From: Hyphomicrobiales bacterium
GTDB taxonomy: Bacteria > Pseudomonadota > Alphaproteobacteria > Rhizobiales > Afifellaceae
NCBI GenBank assembly: GCA_013812985.1
Contig: JACCSN010000378.1
Span: 1 to 9,563 of the forward strand
Direction of reading: 5' to 3'
DNA length: 9,563 nt
In this document: positions 1 to 5,918 of the stretch, one piece after another
Layout: every line of letters begins with the position of its first letter
Numbering within the stretch: the stretch's first letter is position 1
Position numbers and translations under genes: made by a program
Notes under the pieces: model-generated
Databases searched by the model: none
What the model was told of the DNA's origin: nothing
Seen by the model: only the letters and a program-made list of their open reading frames with translations

Positions 1-25
1 CAGGCGAGGTCCACGCCGCGCTCTG

Positions 26-271
26 TCAGGGATGCCGTTCCAGCGGAAACAATGTCGAATCGTAGAGGTGCAGGATCTCGCGATGGTCGAACGTCCTTTC
101 GTTCACCTCCATCGTGATTCCCGGCCACAAAGGCGCCGGCAACTCCTCGATAATATAGCGGATCGCCTCGGCGGCCGTCTCGAACCGGCGGTATTTGGCG
201 CCCGTGCCGCGTGAGCCGCGGCGCGTCCTGGTGAACACGCCGGCGGATGCGGTATAGTCGAAGTCGGGCAC
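26..271 (-). CDS. Small conserved-looking hypothetical protein, GTG start
   Basis: This encodes an 81-residue protein with no family I can name. It is soluble, with no signal peptide or membrane segment. It has a basic N-terminal third (RTRRGSRG around residues 15-22) and a mixed helix/strand remainder containing AAEAIRYIIEELP and WPGITMEVNE. The first codon is GTG at 271-269; no ATG lies near the start and there is no clear Shine-Dalgarno sequence, so the exact start is uncertain. It lies 22 bases downstream of the cold-shock gene on the same strand and may be read from the same transcript. The even amino-acid composition and the lack of a better frame support a real gene. The function is unknown. 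Confidence 0.6.
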   Translation of the reverse strand: MPDFDYTASAGVFTRTRRGSRGTGAKYRRFETAAEAIRYIIEELPAPLWPGITMEVNERTFDHREILHLYDSTLFPLERHP

Positions 272-293
272 GCCGAGTGGTCCGCGACCGCGC

Positions 294-512
294 TCAGCCG
301 CCGCCGACAGCCTTCAGGTTCACCGCCGAGGTCTTGCCCGACCGCCGGTCGTTCTCCGTCTCGAAGGACACCTTCTGCCCGTCGCGCAGGCTGTCCATCC
401 CGGAGCGTTCGACCGCCGAAATGTGAACGAAAACGTCCTTGCCGCCGCCTTCAGGCTCAATGAACCCATAGCCTTTTTGCGTGTTGAACCACTTCACTGT
501 GCCTGTGGCCAT
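294..512 (-). CDS. Cold-shock domain protein (CspA family)
   Basis: This encodes a 72-residue single-domain cold-shock protein. Such proteins are small five-stranded barrels that bind single-stranded RNA or DNA, melt mRNA secondary structure and act in the cytoplasm during cold shock or stationary phase. The N-terminus [10 protein letters not shown] is the family hallmark. RNP1 (KGYGFIEP, residues 13-20) and RNP2 (DVFVHI, residues 26-31) are both intact, and the length matches the usual 65-75 residues. The frame continues upstream to an ATG at 554, but the family N-terminus fixes the start at 512, with a GAGG-type ribosome site shortly upstream. A leader of about 215 bases separates it from the pentapeptide gene, which suits a cold-regulated mRNA. 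Several csp paralogues are usual in these bacteria, so I give no specific symbol. Confidence 0.95.
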   Translation of the reverse strand: MATGTVKWFNTQKGYGFIEPEGGGKDVFVHISAVERSGMDSLRDGQKVSFETENDRRSGKTSAVNLKAVGGG

Positions 513-727
513 GCGAGCCTCGCCGGAAATTATGCGCCGAATGCTGATCGGCATCAGACGACATCTGAGGAGGCTTCAGGTACCCGGCGCGGATAGCGGT
601 CGGAAGAGGAAGCGAGTTCGCGCCAGAGGTCGATGGAGGCACTTTAAGGCGGTCGAGGGAGACTGTCCAGAACGGGTTCGATTCTCCGGAACGCGCCTTC
701 GCCGGAGGCCGGGCAGCCGTCTCGCGC
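513..727 (-). promoter_or_regulatory. Leader/promoter region of the cold-shock gene
   Basis: These 215 bases separate the stop of the pentapeptide-repeat gene from the csp start. No gene is supportable in them. A CATAAT-like -10 element can be read on the minus strand at about 528-533, but no convincing -35 accompanies it. Known csp genes often carry long structured 5' leaders that respond to temperature. That such a leader exists here is inferred only from the spacing and family behaviour. Confidence 0.3.
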
Positions 728-1543
728 TCAGTCGTCATCGTATTCGGGGCACGGCCATGACGGCGGCGGCGTCAAGCCGGGCGGCAGCCTCGTCTCGGCG
801 GTTCCGCAAGCAATATCGACCTGGCCCTGCGTCAGGCCCACCGTCCGGCTCAGATCGGCGCCGCCGATCCGGGCGATGAACAGGTAGCTGCCGGTCAAGT
901 CGGCATCGCCGAGATCGACGCCCTGGAGGTCGGAGCGCGACAGGTTGGAATAGCTGAAGCTCACGCCGGAGATCCGCGCCTCGGTGAGGTTGATGCGCGC
1001 CAGCTCGGCTTTCGACATGTCCGCGCCGCTGAGGTCGGCGCCGCGGAAATCCGACCTGTTCATCTCCGAGCCGGCGAGGACGGCGCCGGCGAGATTGGCG
1101 TTCATGAAGCTGGAGCGCGACAGTTCGGCGCCCGTCATGCGGGCTTTCCGCATATCGGCGCCGCTGAGATCGGTGCGGGATCCGGTCGCTTTCTCCAGGT
1201 TCGCGCCCGCGAGGTTGGATGCGGCGAAGCTCGCCATCGACAGCTCGGCCCGGCTCAAATCCGCTCCGGCGAGATTCGCGCCCGCCATGTCGGTGGACGT
1301 GAAGTAGGTTTCGGCGAAAGCGCCTCCGGACAGGTCCTCGCCGGGAATCATCAGGCGCGCCTTCTGGCAACTCGACCAATCCACGCCGGGACCGGGCTCG
1401 TCGCCGCAATCCGCCAGCGCCGGCCCGGCCCCGGCGCCAAGCGCCACCAGGCCGATGGCAACGGCGCGGGCCCAGGATCGGCAAGGAAATTCCGCCTCCA
1501 ACGCCTCGAACACTTCAGCTCGTCCCGCAGAGTGGCTTGTCAT
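728..1543 (-). CDS. Secreted pentapeptide-repeat protein
   Basis: This encodes a 271-residue exported protein built of pentapeptide repeats, which fold into a right-handed quadrilateral beta-helix. A hydrophobic signal segment (about residues 24-44) ends in PALA, giving predicted cleavage before D45, so the mature protein is probably periplasmic. A short Cys-containing cap (C46, C59, with GPGVDW between) precedes the repeats. About 33 consecutive A(D/N)Lxx-type repeats run from about residue 69 to 236, for example ADLSR, ANLAG and ADLSG. A C-terminal cap with LPPGLTPPPSWPC follows. The conserved caps occur in alphaproteobacterial members of unknown role; a DNA-mimic (Qnr-like) function is unlikely because the protein is exported. 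In-frame ATGs occur at 1600, 1552 and 1543. I choose 1543 because AAGGGAG sits 9 bases before it but directly abuts the 1552 codon. The gene stands alone on its strand. Confidence 0.85.
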   Translation of the reverse strand: MTSHSAGRAEVFEALEAEFPCRSWARAVAIGLVALGAGAGPALADCGDEPGPGVDWSSCQKARLMIPGEDLSGGAFAETYFTSTDMAGANLAGADLSRAELSMASFAASNLAGANLEKATGSRTDLSGADMRKARMTGAELSRSSFMNANLAGAVLAGSEMNRSDFRGADLSGADMSKAELARINLTEARISGVSFSYSNLSRSDLQGVDLGDADLTGSYLFIARIGGADLSRTVGLTQGQVDIACGTAETRLPPGLTPPPSWPCPEYDDD

Positions 1544-1600
1544 CTCAAGCATCTCCCTTGGCTTGGCATCCCGCAATATTCGACGTTCGGCCCAGCTCAC

Positions 1601-1635
1601 GCAATGCAGTCACGGCAGCTGCATGGCTGTGTTGC
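1601..1635. other. Imperfect dyad between divergent genes
   Basis: The divergent region between the pentapeptide gene and the DUF1127-like gene contains an imperfect inverted repeat. The outer GCAA/TTGC and inner CAG/CTG blocks are arranged around AGCTGC. It could be an operator or a weak hairpin, and I see no family match. Confidence 0.25.
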
Positions 1636-1736
1636 GGGCGCTCGTCTCCCGCCTGAAATTCCAAGCCTTACATAGGAGTCAAGAAATGGAAGGAAGCGTC
1701 CGGGGCTCAATTCGACATCCTATCCAGGAGTTGACC

Positions 1737-1988
1737 ATGGCCACGGTATATGAACCTGCGTCACAGTTGCATGCCGCGCCTCACTCGCCGGAAATCATGC
1801 GGAAAGCCGGCCTCTTCCGGCGTGTTGTCCGCGCCGTCATGGCGGCTCGCCAGCGGCAAACCGATCGCGAGATCCGCGACATTCTCCAAAGACGCGGCGG
1901 CGTCATGTGCGACAGCCTCGAACGCCCTGACCGCGACCAGCGATGCAGGCCGCTCCAGCGGCTGCCAGCCATGCAACCGCGGGCGTAA
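1737..1988 (+). CDS. Small DUF1127-like protein, unusual C-terminus
   Basis: This encodes an 83-residue basic protein. Residues about 27-63 (FRRVVRAVMAARQRQTD, then REIRDILQRRGGVMCDSLER) resemble the Arg-rich helical segment of small DUF1127/YjiS-like proteins common in Rhizobiales, where ArgGlnArg-x-x-x-ArgGluIle and GlyGly-x-x-x-x-AspSerLeuGlu recur. Some of these proteins affect RNA or phosphate/carbon metabolism, but no role can be assigned here. The usual tail after the LER motif is missing; instead there is an atypical Arg/Pro/Gln-rich stretch, possibly from a 3' change. The start at 1737 has AGGAG six bases upstream. A second in-frame ATG at 1686 also has AGGAG (7-base spacing) and would give a 100-residue protein. 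The neighbour downstream converges from the other strand. Confidence 0.6.
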   Translation: MATVYEPASQLHAAPHSPEIMRKAGLFRRVVRAVMAARQRQTDREIRDILQRRGGVMCDSLERPDRDQRCRPLQRLPAMQPRA

Positions 1989-2018
1989 GGTCGGCGGCTC
2001 GCATGTCCTCCCGGCGCG

Positions 2019-2420
2019 CTAAGCGGGCGGGGCGTCTCCGTCCGCCACTCGCGCCTTCTGCCAAGGCCATCGGCCGTCGATCTCGACCTCCAGCGAGATG
2101 CTGAGGAACGTTCTGATCAGCACGATCAGCGCCAGCACGTAGAGGTTCTGGAGGGTCGGCTCGACCGCAACGGTGCCGATGATGTCGGCGGCGACCAGCA
2201 ATTCCAGCCCGAGCAGGATGCTGCGCGCCAGGTTGGTGCGCAGCGAATGGTAAGCCTTCGCACCGCCGACGCCCCGCATCAGAAGCAAGACCGCGATGAG
2301 CAGCGCCGCTACGGCGCCCAGCACGATGACGGCGATGCCGGCCGCCTCGATGACCAAGGCGATCAGTTCCAGCATTGCATCGAACCAATTCAGCGAACCC
2401 GCTTCCCCGCCGTTCCGCAT
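2019..2420 (-). CDS. DUF1622 family inner-membrane protein
   Basis: This encodes a 133-residue membrane protein matching the DUF1622 family, whose function is unknown. Three hydrophobic segments lie at about residues 19-48, 67-84 and 91-110. Between and after them are the family's conserved stretches: LARSILLGLELLVAADI (65-80, carrying the acidic residues E73 and D79), TVAVEPTL (83-90), LIVLIRTFLS and the closing SLEVEIDGRWPWQ (residues 109-121). The frame stays open up to 2537, but the start at 2420 is preferred because a strong GGGGAGG lies about five bases upstream and the added N-terminus looks non-conserved. It lies back to back with the parA gene, so the intervening 143 bases should hold both promoters. 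Confidence 0.88.
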   Translation of the reverse strand: MRNGGEAGSLNWFDAMLELIALVIEAAGIAVIVLGAVAALLIAVLLLMRGVGGAKAYHSLRTNLARSILLGLELLVAADIIGTVAVEPTLQNLYVLALIVLIRTFLSISLEVEIDGRWPWQKARVADGDAPPA

Positions 2421-2563
2421 TCCCGCCTCCCCTTGCCCCAATCGAGCCGCCGCTCCTCGGCCATGCGCGCCTGAGCCGCCTGCGACCACGTCCGATCCCG
2501 GATGGTGAAGACTGGCGTCCTCCGTTAGACTTCTCAACTAATTGATTCCCTTGGCGGCTCGGG

Positions 2564-3280
2564 ATGAACATTGTTGCCATTGCCTCGCAGAAGGGTGGCG
2601 CCGGCAAGAGCACGTTCGCCCTCAACCTGGCCGCGCTCGCCGACGCCCAGGGCAAGCCGGCGGTTCTGGTCGACACCGACGCGCAAGGCTCGCTCCTTGT
2701 CTGGCACCGGCTTCGCGGCAAAGCCACGCCGCTCCTGGCCTCGTGTGACGGAAGCGGCCTCGGCGCCGTCCTCGATACGGCGCGCCGTCACGGCGGCGTG
2801 GAATGGGTCTTCATCGACGGCCCGCCGCAGAACAACGACGGGGTCGCCGAGATGATGCGACTGGCGACCCTCGTCGTGATCCCGACGCGCCCGGGCTTGT
2901 TCGACCTGGCGTCCGTCGCCGCCACGATTGACTTGGCTAAACGGCTGAAACGGCCGTTTTTCGTCGCGCTGAACGCCGTTCCGCCGAAGCGCGGGATCAC
3001 GGAACCGCCGGCCGTCATCGCCGCGCGCAGGGCGATCGCGGATCTCGGGGCGCCGGTCTGGCGTGGGGCGGTGGCGCAGCGCGCCGTCCACATGCAGGCG
3101 CTCGCTTCAGGAAAGTCGGTCACCGAGCTGGAACCCGCGGGTCCGGCGGCGGACGAGATGCGGCTTCTCTGGCGGGACGTCGGCAATGTGGCGCGCGCCA
3201 TGGCCGGGTTCGATTCAGGCCGGCTCGACAACGAGCGTGCGGCGCCCGAGCCTCAGCGAAGGGTTCGGTACCAGGCATAG
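2564..3280 (+). CDS. Orphan ParA/MinD-family P-loop ATPase
   Basis: This encodes a 238-residue deviant Walker ATPase of the ParA family. These proteins form ATP-dependent dimers that position plasmids, chromosomes or protein machines on the nucleoid or membrane. The deviant Walker A motif KGGAGKST (residues 10-17) has both the signature lysine K10 and the phosphate-binding K15. The switch motif VDTDAQGS (36-43) and Walker B WVFIDGPP (81-88, D85) are intact. There is no N-terminal HTH, so it is the small ParA type, and no C-terminal amphipathic MinD tail is evident. No parB or centromere-like repeat cluster lies nearby, so it is probably not the chromosome partition gene and may be a ParC/PpfA-like positioning protein or a plasmid relic. 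The ribosome site is weak (CGGG directly before ATG). Its last 28 bases overlap the convergent methyltransferase gene. Confidence 0.9.
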   Translation: MNIVAIASQKGGAGKSTFALNLAALADAQGKPAVLVDTDAQGSLLVWHRLRGKATPLLASCDGSGLGAVLDTARRHGGVEWVFIDGPPQNNDGVAEMMRLATLVVIPTRPGLFDLASVAATIDLAKRLKRPFFVALNAVPPKRGITEPPAVIAARRAIADLGAPVWRGAVAQRAVHMQALASGKSVTELEPAGPAADEMRLLWRDVGNVARAMAGFDSGRLDNERAAPEPQRRVRYQA

Positions 3281-3885
3281 ACATGCGTTACGTCGACGAA
3301 CCGCTTGCGGTGCGGTAGGCCTGAGAACGCGACCGGCTCGAACAGCCGGATGGCGGGGCTGGAATCGGGGTCCGGCGCGCGATCGGTGTTCCAGCCGATG
3401 AGGAGAATACCCCCCGGGCCGAGGATCCGCTCGGTCGCAACGAGCACGCGGTCGATATCGGCCACCGTGTCGACGCCCCAGCCAAAGACGCCGTTGATGA
3501 TCGCCACAGCGAAGAAGCCGGCCGGGAATGCACAGTCCAAACGGCGCACGTCCTCGGTGACGTGGCGGTCCGGCGCGCCGTGAACCGCGGCGGCAGGGTC
3601 GATGTCGCAGGTCCAGAACTCCGTCGGCAAGCCCACGAAAGCATCGCCGTAGCCGCGCGTATAACCCCGCACGCCGACGAAGAGAATGCGCGACGGACGC
3701 AAGCGGGCGAGCGCGGGCAGTATCTCGCGGCGCATATCGCGGCGGTCGGATTGTTGGGCGACGATGCCGTCCAGCAGTCCGACCCAGAGGCTCTCCAGAG
3801 CAGCCACGCGGCGGATCGCTCGTCCGAACCGCCGATCCACTCTGTCGGCGACGCGATGCAGCTTCCGCGGCCAGTTTTCCCCCAT
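3253..3885 (-). CDS. Methyltransferase-like protein with atypical SAM motif
   Basis: This encodes a 210-residue protein with the layout of a class I SAM-dependent methyltransferase. A helical N-terminal part (1-60) is followed by a first strand and glycine loop (RILFVGVRGYT, 66-76), a second strand ending in acidic residues (TCDIDP, 92-97), DVRRLD (112-117), a strand with IINGVFGWG (129-137), and ILGPGGILLIGW (154-165), typical of the segment after strand 5. Motif I is FVGVRGYT rather than the usual glycine-rich GxGxG, so SAM binding may be altered. The substrate is unknown. I choose the ATG at 3885, which has GGAAGG and AAAGG upstream, over ATGs at 3918 and 4047 that lack ribosome sites; a longer protein cannot be excluded. 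The 3' end overlaps parA in antisense. Confidence 0.65.
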   Translation of the reverse strand: MGENWPRKLHRVADRVDRRFGRAIRRVAALESLWVGLLDGIVAQQSDRRDMRREILPALARLRPSRILFVGVRGYTRGYGDAFVGLPTEFWTCDIDPAAAVHGAPDRHVTEDVRRLDCAFPAGFFAVAIINGVFGWGVDTVADIDRVLVATERILGPGGILLIGWNTDRAPDPDSSPAIRLFEPVAFSGLPHRKRFVDVTHVYAWYRTLR

Positions 3886-3953
3886 TATCCTTTGACCTTC
3901 CGTGACCGCGGCGAGCATTGCGGCGCGGGAGCCGCGGCGGCGCCAGTGCCTAA

Positions 3954-4127
3954 GCAAATAGCCGTTTTCACGTTCTATCCAGTTCTGGCCAGCTTGAGCA
4001 GCGCCAGGAGGCCCGTGCCGGGGATCAGGGTACAGGAAGCCCGGCAATATCGGGACTGATCTTCATCGGGTTCGGCATGCATGCGATCTGGGAGGCGATG
4101 CCAGGGCTGCGCGGCAGAATCAGCTAA
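3954..4127 (+). pseudogene. Possible remnant of a membrane-protein C-terminus
   Basis: Between the methyltransferase and DUF423 genes, one plus-strand frame is open from 3954 to the TAA at 4125-4127 with no plausible start. Its final residues (ISGLIFIGFGMHAIWEAM, then PGLRGRIS) look like a closing transmembrane helix with a basic tail, as in LysE-type exporters. The part before about 4040 does not look like protein. This could be the tail of a gene whose body was lost, or chance. Confidence 0.25.
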
Positions 4128-4167
4128 GCGGGCCAATGCGCTCACGAGCAATGAGGACAGGTCGCGG

Positions 4168-4542
4168 ATGAGTTCGACAGCAGCAAGCAGAGCCATATGC
4201 CTTGGCGCCGCTCTGATGGGCGCGGCTGGCGTCGCGCTCGGGGCCATGGGAGCTCATCTTCCGAATGCATCCAATCTCTCCGTCGCCTCGTCGTTCCTGC
4301 TCTTTCACGCACCTGCCCTCCTGGCTCTTGAGGCCGCGAATGGCCGCTCGCGCCTTCGCACGGCCGGCGAGCTTGCGATGCTCGTGGGCTCGATCCTTTT
4401 TTCGGGCGCGCTTGCGCTCGACAGCCTCACGACGGTGAAGATCAGCCCAAGTCCGGCTCCATTTGGCGGCGTTCTCCTGATCTTTGGCTGGCTTCTGGTT
4501 GGCGCCTCATTTCTGGTCCGCCGCGGCAAGCCGGGGGCGTAA
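4168..4542 (+). CDS. DUF423 family membrane protein (YgdD-like)
   Basis: This encodes a 124-residue inner-membrane protein of the DUF423/YgdD family, of unknown function. About four hydrophobic segments are visible (residues 10-30, 39-57, 67-84 and 98-117). Family landmarks are GAMGAH (25-30, normally GAFGAH), the SSFLLFHAPALLAL segment (41-54, H47), GSILFSGALALDSL (74-87) and PFGGVLLIFGWLLVGAS (98-114). The length matches the family. The frame is open further upstream, but the ATG at 4168 places the first helix correctly and has AGG seven bases before it. It follows the possible remnant by 40 bases and is followed by a terminator-like hairpin, suggesting a single-gene unit. Confidence 0.88.
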   Translation: MSSTAASRAICLGAALMGAAGVALGAMGAHLPNASNLSVASSFLLFHAPALLALEAANGRSRLRTAGELAMLVGSILFSGALALDSLTTVKISPSPAPFGGVLLIFGWLLVGASFLVRRGKPGA

Positions 4543-4553
4543 CGGCGCCACGC

Positions 4554-4578
4554 TGCCGGTGCGGCAAATTCTCTTTTT
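4554..4578 (+). terminator. Weak Rho-independent terminator after the DUF423 gene
   Basis: A perfect five-base stem TGCCG/CGGCA with a three-base loop lies 11 bases after the stop codon. It is followed a few bases later by TCTTTTT. The stem is short and the T run is not immediately adjacent, so termination may be incomplete. Confidence 0.4.
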
Positions 4579-4586
4579 CGTGATTC

Positions 4587-4676
4587 TTGCAATTATCCTC
4601 CTAGAGCAGTATTGAGCATCGCAGCTGCACTTGATATATCTAGCCGCAGCGTTGATTCTGACACTAAGGACAAGAG
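4587..4676 (+). promoter_or_regulatory. AT-rich mucR promoter region
   Basis: The stretch before mucR is clearly AT-richer than its surroundings. Two sigma70-like arrangements can be read: TTGCAA (4587-4592), 17 bases, TATTGA (4610-4615); and TTGAGC (4613-4618), 16 bases, TATATC (4635-4640). AAGGA at 4666-4670 is the ribosome site. MucR-family proteins are known to bind AT-rich DNA and to repress their own genes, so autoregulation here is plausible but inferred. Confidence 0.35.
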
Positions 4677-5168
4677 ATGGATTCTGTCGATCACGACGAA
4701 CTCGTGCAGCTCACCGCCGATATCGTTTCGGCTTACGTCAGCAACAACAAGGTCGGCTCCGATGAGCTTGGCAAGATCATCGAAGACGTTCACTCAGCGC
4801 TTCAGCGGGCGCCCGGCGCGCAGGCCACGCCGGAACCGGAACCGCGTGAGCCAGCGGTGTCGATCCGCAGATCCGTTACGCCGGATCATATCGTCTGCCT
4901 CGAGGACGGGAAGAAGTTCAAGTCGCTGAAGCGTCATCTGCAAGGTGAACACGGCTTGAGCCCAGACGAGTACCGGTCGAAATGGGGCCTGCCTCGCGAC
5001 TACCCGATGGTGGCGCCGAACTACGCCCGGGCGCGCTCCGACCTCGCCAAGAGCATGGGGCTGGGCCGCAAGGCAGGCGCCGTGATGGCCCCGGCGGCTG
5101 CGGCGGAAGAAGTGGAACAGGAGAACGCGGCGCCGCGTCGCGGGCGTCGTCCACGCGCGGCGAAATAG
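4677..5168 (+). CDS. mucR: MucR/Ros family zinc-finger-like transcriptional regulator
   Basis: This encodes a 163-residue member of the MucR/Ros family of alphaproteobacterial regulators, which bind AT-rich promoter DNA and control exopolysaccharide, motility, cell-cycle and virulence or symbiosis genes. The N-terminal part (residues 7-43, [18 protein letters not shown] onward) is the oligomerisation region. An acidic Pro-rich linker (about 48-60) follows. The DNA-binding domain (about 66-130) carries [42 protein letters not shown] and KSMGLGRK. The zinc ligands read C74-x2-D77-x9-H87-x4-H92, with aspartate replacing the second cysteine of Agrobacterium Ros. The C-terminus is extended by an Ala-rich segment and a basic tail ([11 protein letters not shown]). 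The ribosome site AAGGA is well placed. These bacteria often have several paralogues, so the symbol denotes the family rather than strict orthology. Confidence 0.93.
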   Translation: MDSVDHDELVQLTADIVSAYVSNNKVGSDELGKIIEDVHSALQRAPGAQATPEPEPREPAVSIRRSVTPDHIVCLEDGKKFKSLKRHLQGEHGLSPDEYRSKWGLPRDYPMVAPNYARARSDLAKSMGLGRKAGAVMAPAAAAEEVEQENAAPRRGRRPRAAK

Positions 5169-5183
5169 GTTTATTGCATCGCG

Positions 5184-5215
5184 GAGGTCTCACGCGCTCG
5201 GAGGCGGGAGACCTC
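5184..5215. repeat. Perfect 8-bp inverted repeat downstream of mucR
   Basis: GAGGTCTC (5184-5191) and GAGACCTC (5208-5215) are exact inverted copies around a 16-base loop, 15 bases after the mucR stop. No T tract follows on either strand, so it is better read as an mRNA 3' stabilising or Rho-related structure, or a protein site, than as an intrinsic terminator. Confidence 0.55.
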
Positions 5216-5340
5216 GACAGCGACCGCGATTAGCTCCGGCACGGACTGCTGACCAGCTGATGGCGGGTGCGCGCCAGCGGATTGGCTGGGGCGCCCGCAT
5301 GATCCGGCCGGCGTGCTGGCGGGCCACAGGACCTGACGCG

Positions 5341-5391
5341 CGTCCGCTTCTTCTCCGATCCTTCAGGACCGGAGAGGAAGGACGTTTGTCT
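5341..5391 (+). terminator. Long stem-loop, terminator-like on the plus strand
   Basis: TCTCCGATCC (5352-5361) and GGACCGGAGA (5366-5375) pair around the tetraloop TTCA with one mismatch. The stem continues outward through TTC/GAA and, past a two-base bulge, CGTCC (5341-5345) with GGACG (5380-5384), so 44 bases form one hairpin. TTTGTCT follows at 5385-5391 on the plus strand. It may end mucR transcripts, although it lies about 170 bases from that gene, or be the end of a small RNA. The structure is seen directly; its role is inferred. Confidence 0.5.
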
Positions 5392-5434
5392 CATTCGGGC
5401 AACAGGCCGGAGCGGACCTTGCCTCCGGAGGGCG

Positions 5435-5872
5435 CTACGTCTCGAGCTGGGCGTCGAGCGTGATGTCGGCCTTGAACAGCTTGGAGATAGGGCAGCCGGC
5501 CTTGGCGCCTTCCGCGGCCTGACGGAACTCTTCGGCCGAGATGCCCGGCACGCGGCCGCGCAGCGTCAGCGCGACCGACTTCACCGTCCAGCCGGCCCCC
5601 TCCTGCTCGATGCGCACCTCCGCGGTGGTGCGGAGCTCCTCCGGCGGGTGGCCCTGCCCGCTCAGCCCGAAGGCCAGCGCCATGTTGAAGCAGCCGGCAT
5701 GGGCGGCGGCGACCAGCTCCTCGGGATTGGTTCCCTTCGCCTCGCCGAATCGCATTTCGGCCGAATAGCGCGCGCCTGACAAGGTCCCGCTCTGCGTGGT
5801 GAGCTGCCCGCTCCCATCGTTGCCGCCGCCGTTCCAGACCGCGTCGGCTTTTCGTTTGAAGTAGGTCGCCAT
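5435..5872 (-). CDS. osmC: OsmC-family hydroperoxide reductase
   Basis: This encodes a 145-residue OsmC-type peroxiredoxin-like enzyme. Family members are cytoplasmic dimers that reduce organic hydroperoxides with two redox cysteines, and they are often induced by osmotic or oxidative stress. The catalytic cysteines are in AAHAGCFNMAL (C61) and GCPISKLF (C127). GTNPEELVAAAH (48-59) carries the conserved acidic pair (E51, E52), and R41 in EMRFGEAKG fits the conserved arginine near the active site. The N-terminus (ATYFKRKADAVWNG) and length match OsmC rather than the longer Ohr-linked or YhfA types. The ATG at 5872 has AGGAG about seven bases upstream; the open frame further upstream to 6004 is not part of the family. 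It lies 46 bases downstream of the split hypothetical gene but probably has its own promoter. Confidence 0.93.
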   Translation of the reverse strand: MATYFKRKADAVWNGGGNDGSGQLTTQSGTLSGARYSAEMRFGEAKGTNPEELVAAAHAGCFNMALAFGLSGQGHPPEELRTTAEVRIEQEGAGWTVKSVALTLRGRVPGISAEEFRQAAEGAKAGCPISKLFKADITLDAQLET

Positions 5873-5918
5873 GTTGCTCTCCTGGACTGTTGTCTGTGCA
5901 AGCCGGCTCACAAAACGT

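Larger units (their letters stand above)
5169..5434. other. Intergenic region between mucR and osmC with two hairpins
   Basis: There are 266 bases between the convergent mucR and osmC genes. I find no convincing coding sequence: a 67-codon plus-strand frame from 5260 runs into osmC antisense and has no ribosome site or family features. The region holds the two inverted repeats listed separately and a further CCGGAG/CTCCGG pair at about 5409-5429. Confidence 0.5.

Noticed and set aside
664..700. A tRNA-like GGTTCGATTCTCC string suggesting a tRNA T arm or attachment site
   Set aside because: The flanking stem does not pair properly, and no acceptor, D or anticodon arms can be built upstream. 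No integrase is present.
728..1543. Qnr-type quinolone resistance protein
   Set aside because: It shares the pentapeptide repeat, but the clear signal peptide and Cys-bearing caps point to an exported protein rather than a cytoplasmic gyrase-protecting DNA mimic.
1903..2727. A 274-codon minus-strand frame spanning DUF1622 and the start of parA
   Set aside because: It overlaps two well-supported genes, has biased Arg/Gly composition and shows no recognisable domain.
3562..4059. A 165-codon plus-strand frame
   Set aside because: Most of it is antisense to the methyltransferase-like gene, and its translation has no domain features.
5260..5463. A 67-codon plus-strand frame after mucR
   Set aside because: It has no ribosome site, contains the long hairpin, runs into osmC antisense and is rich in Arg and Gly.
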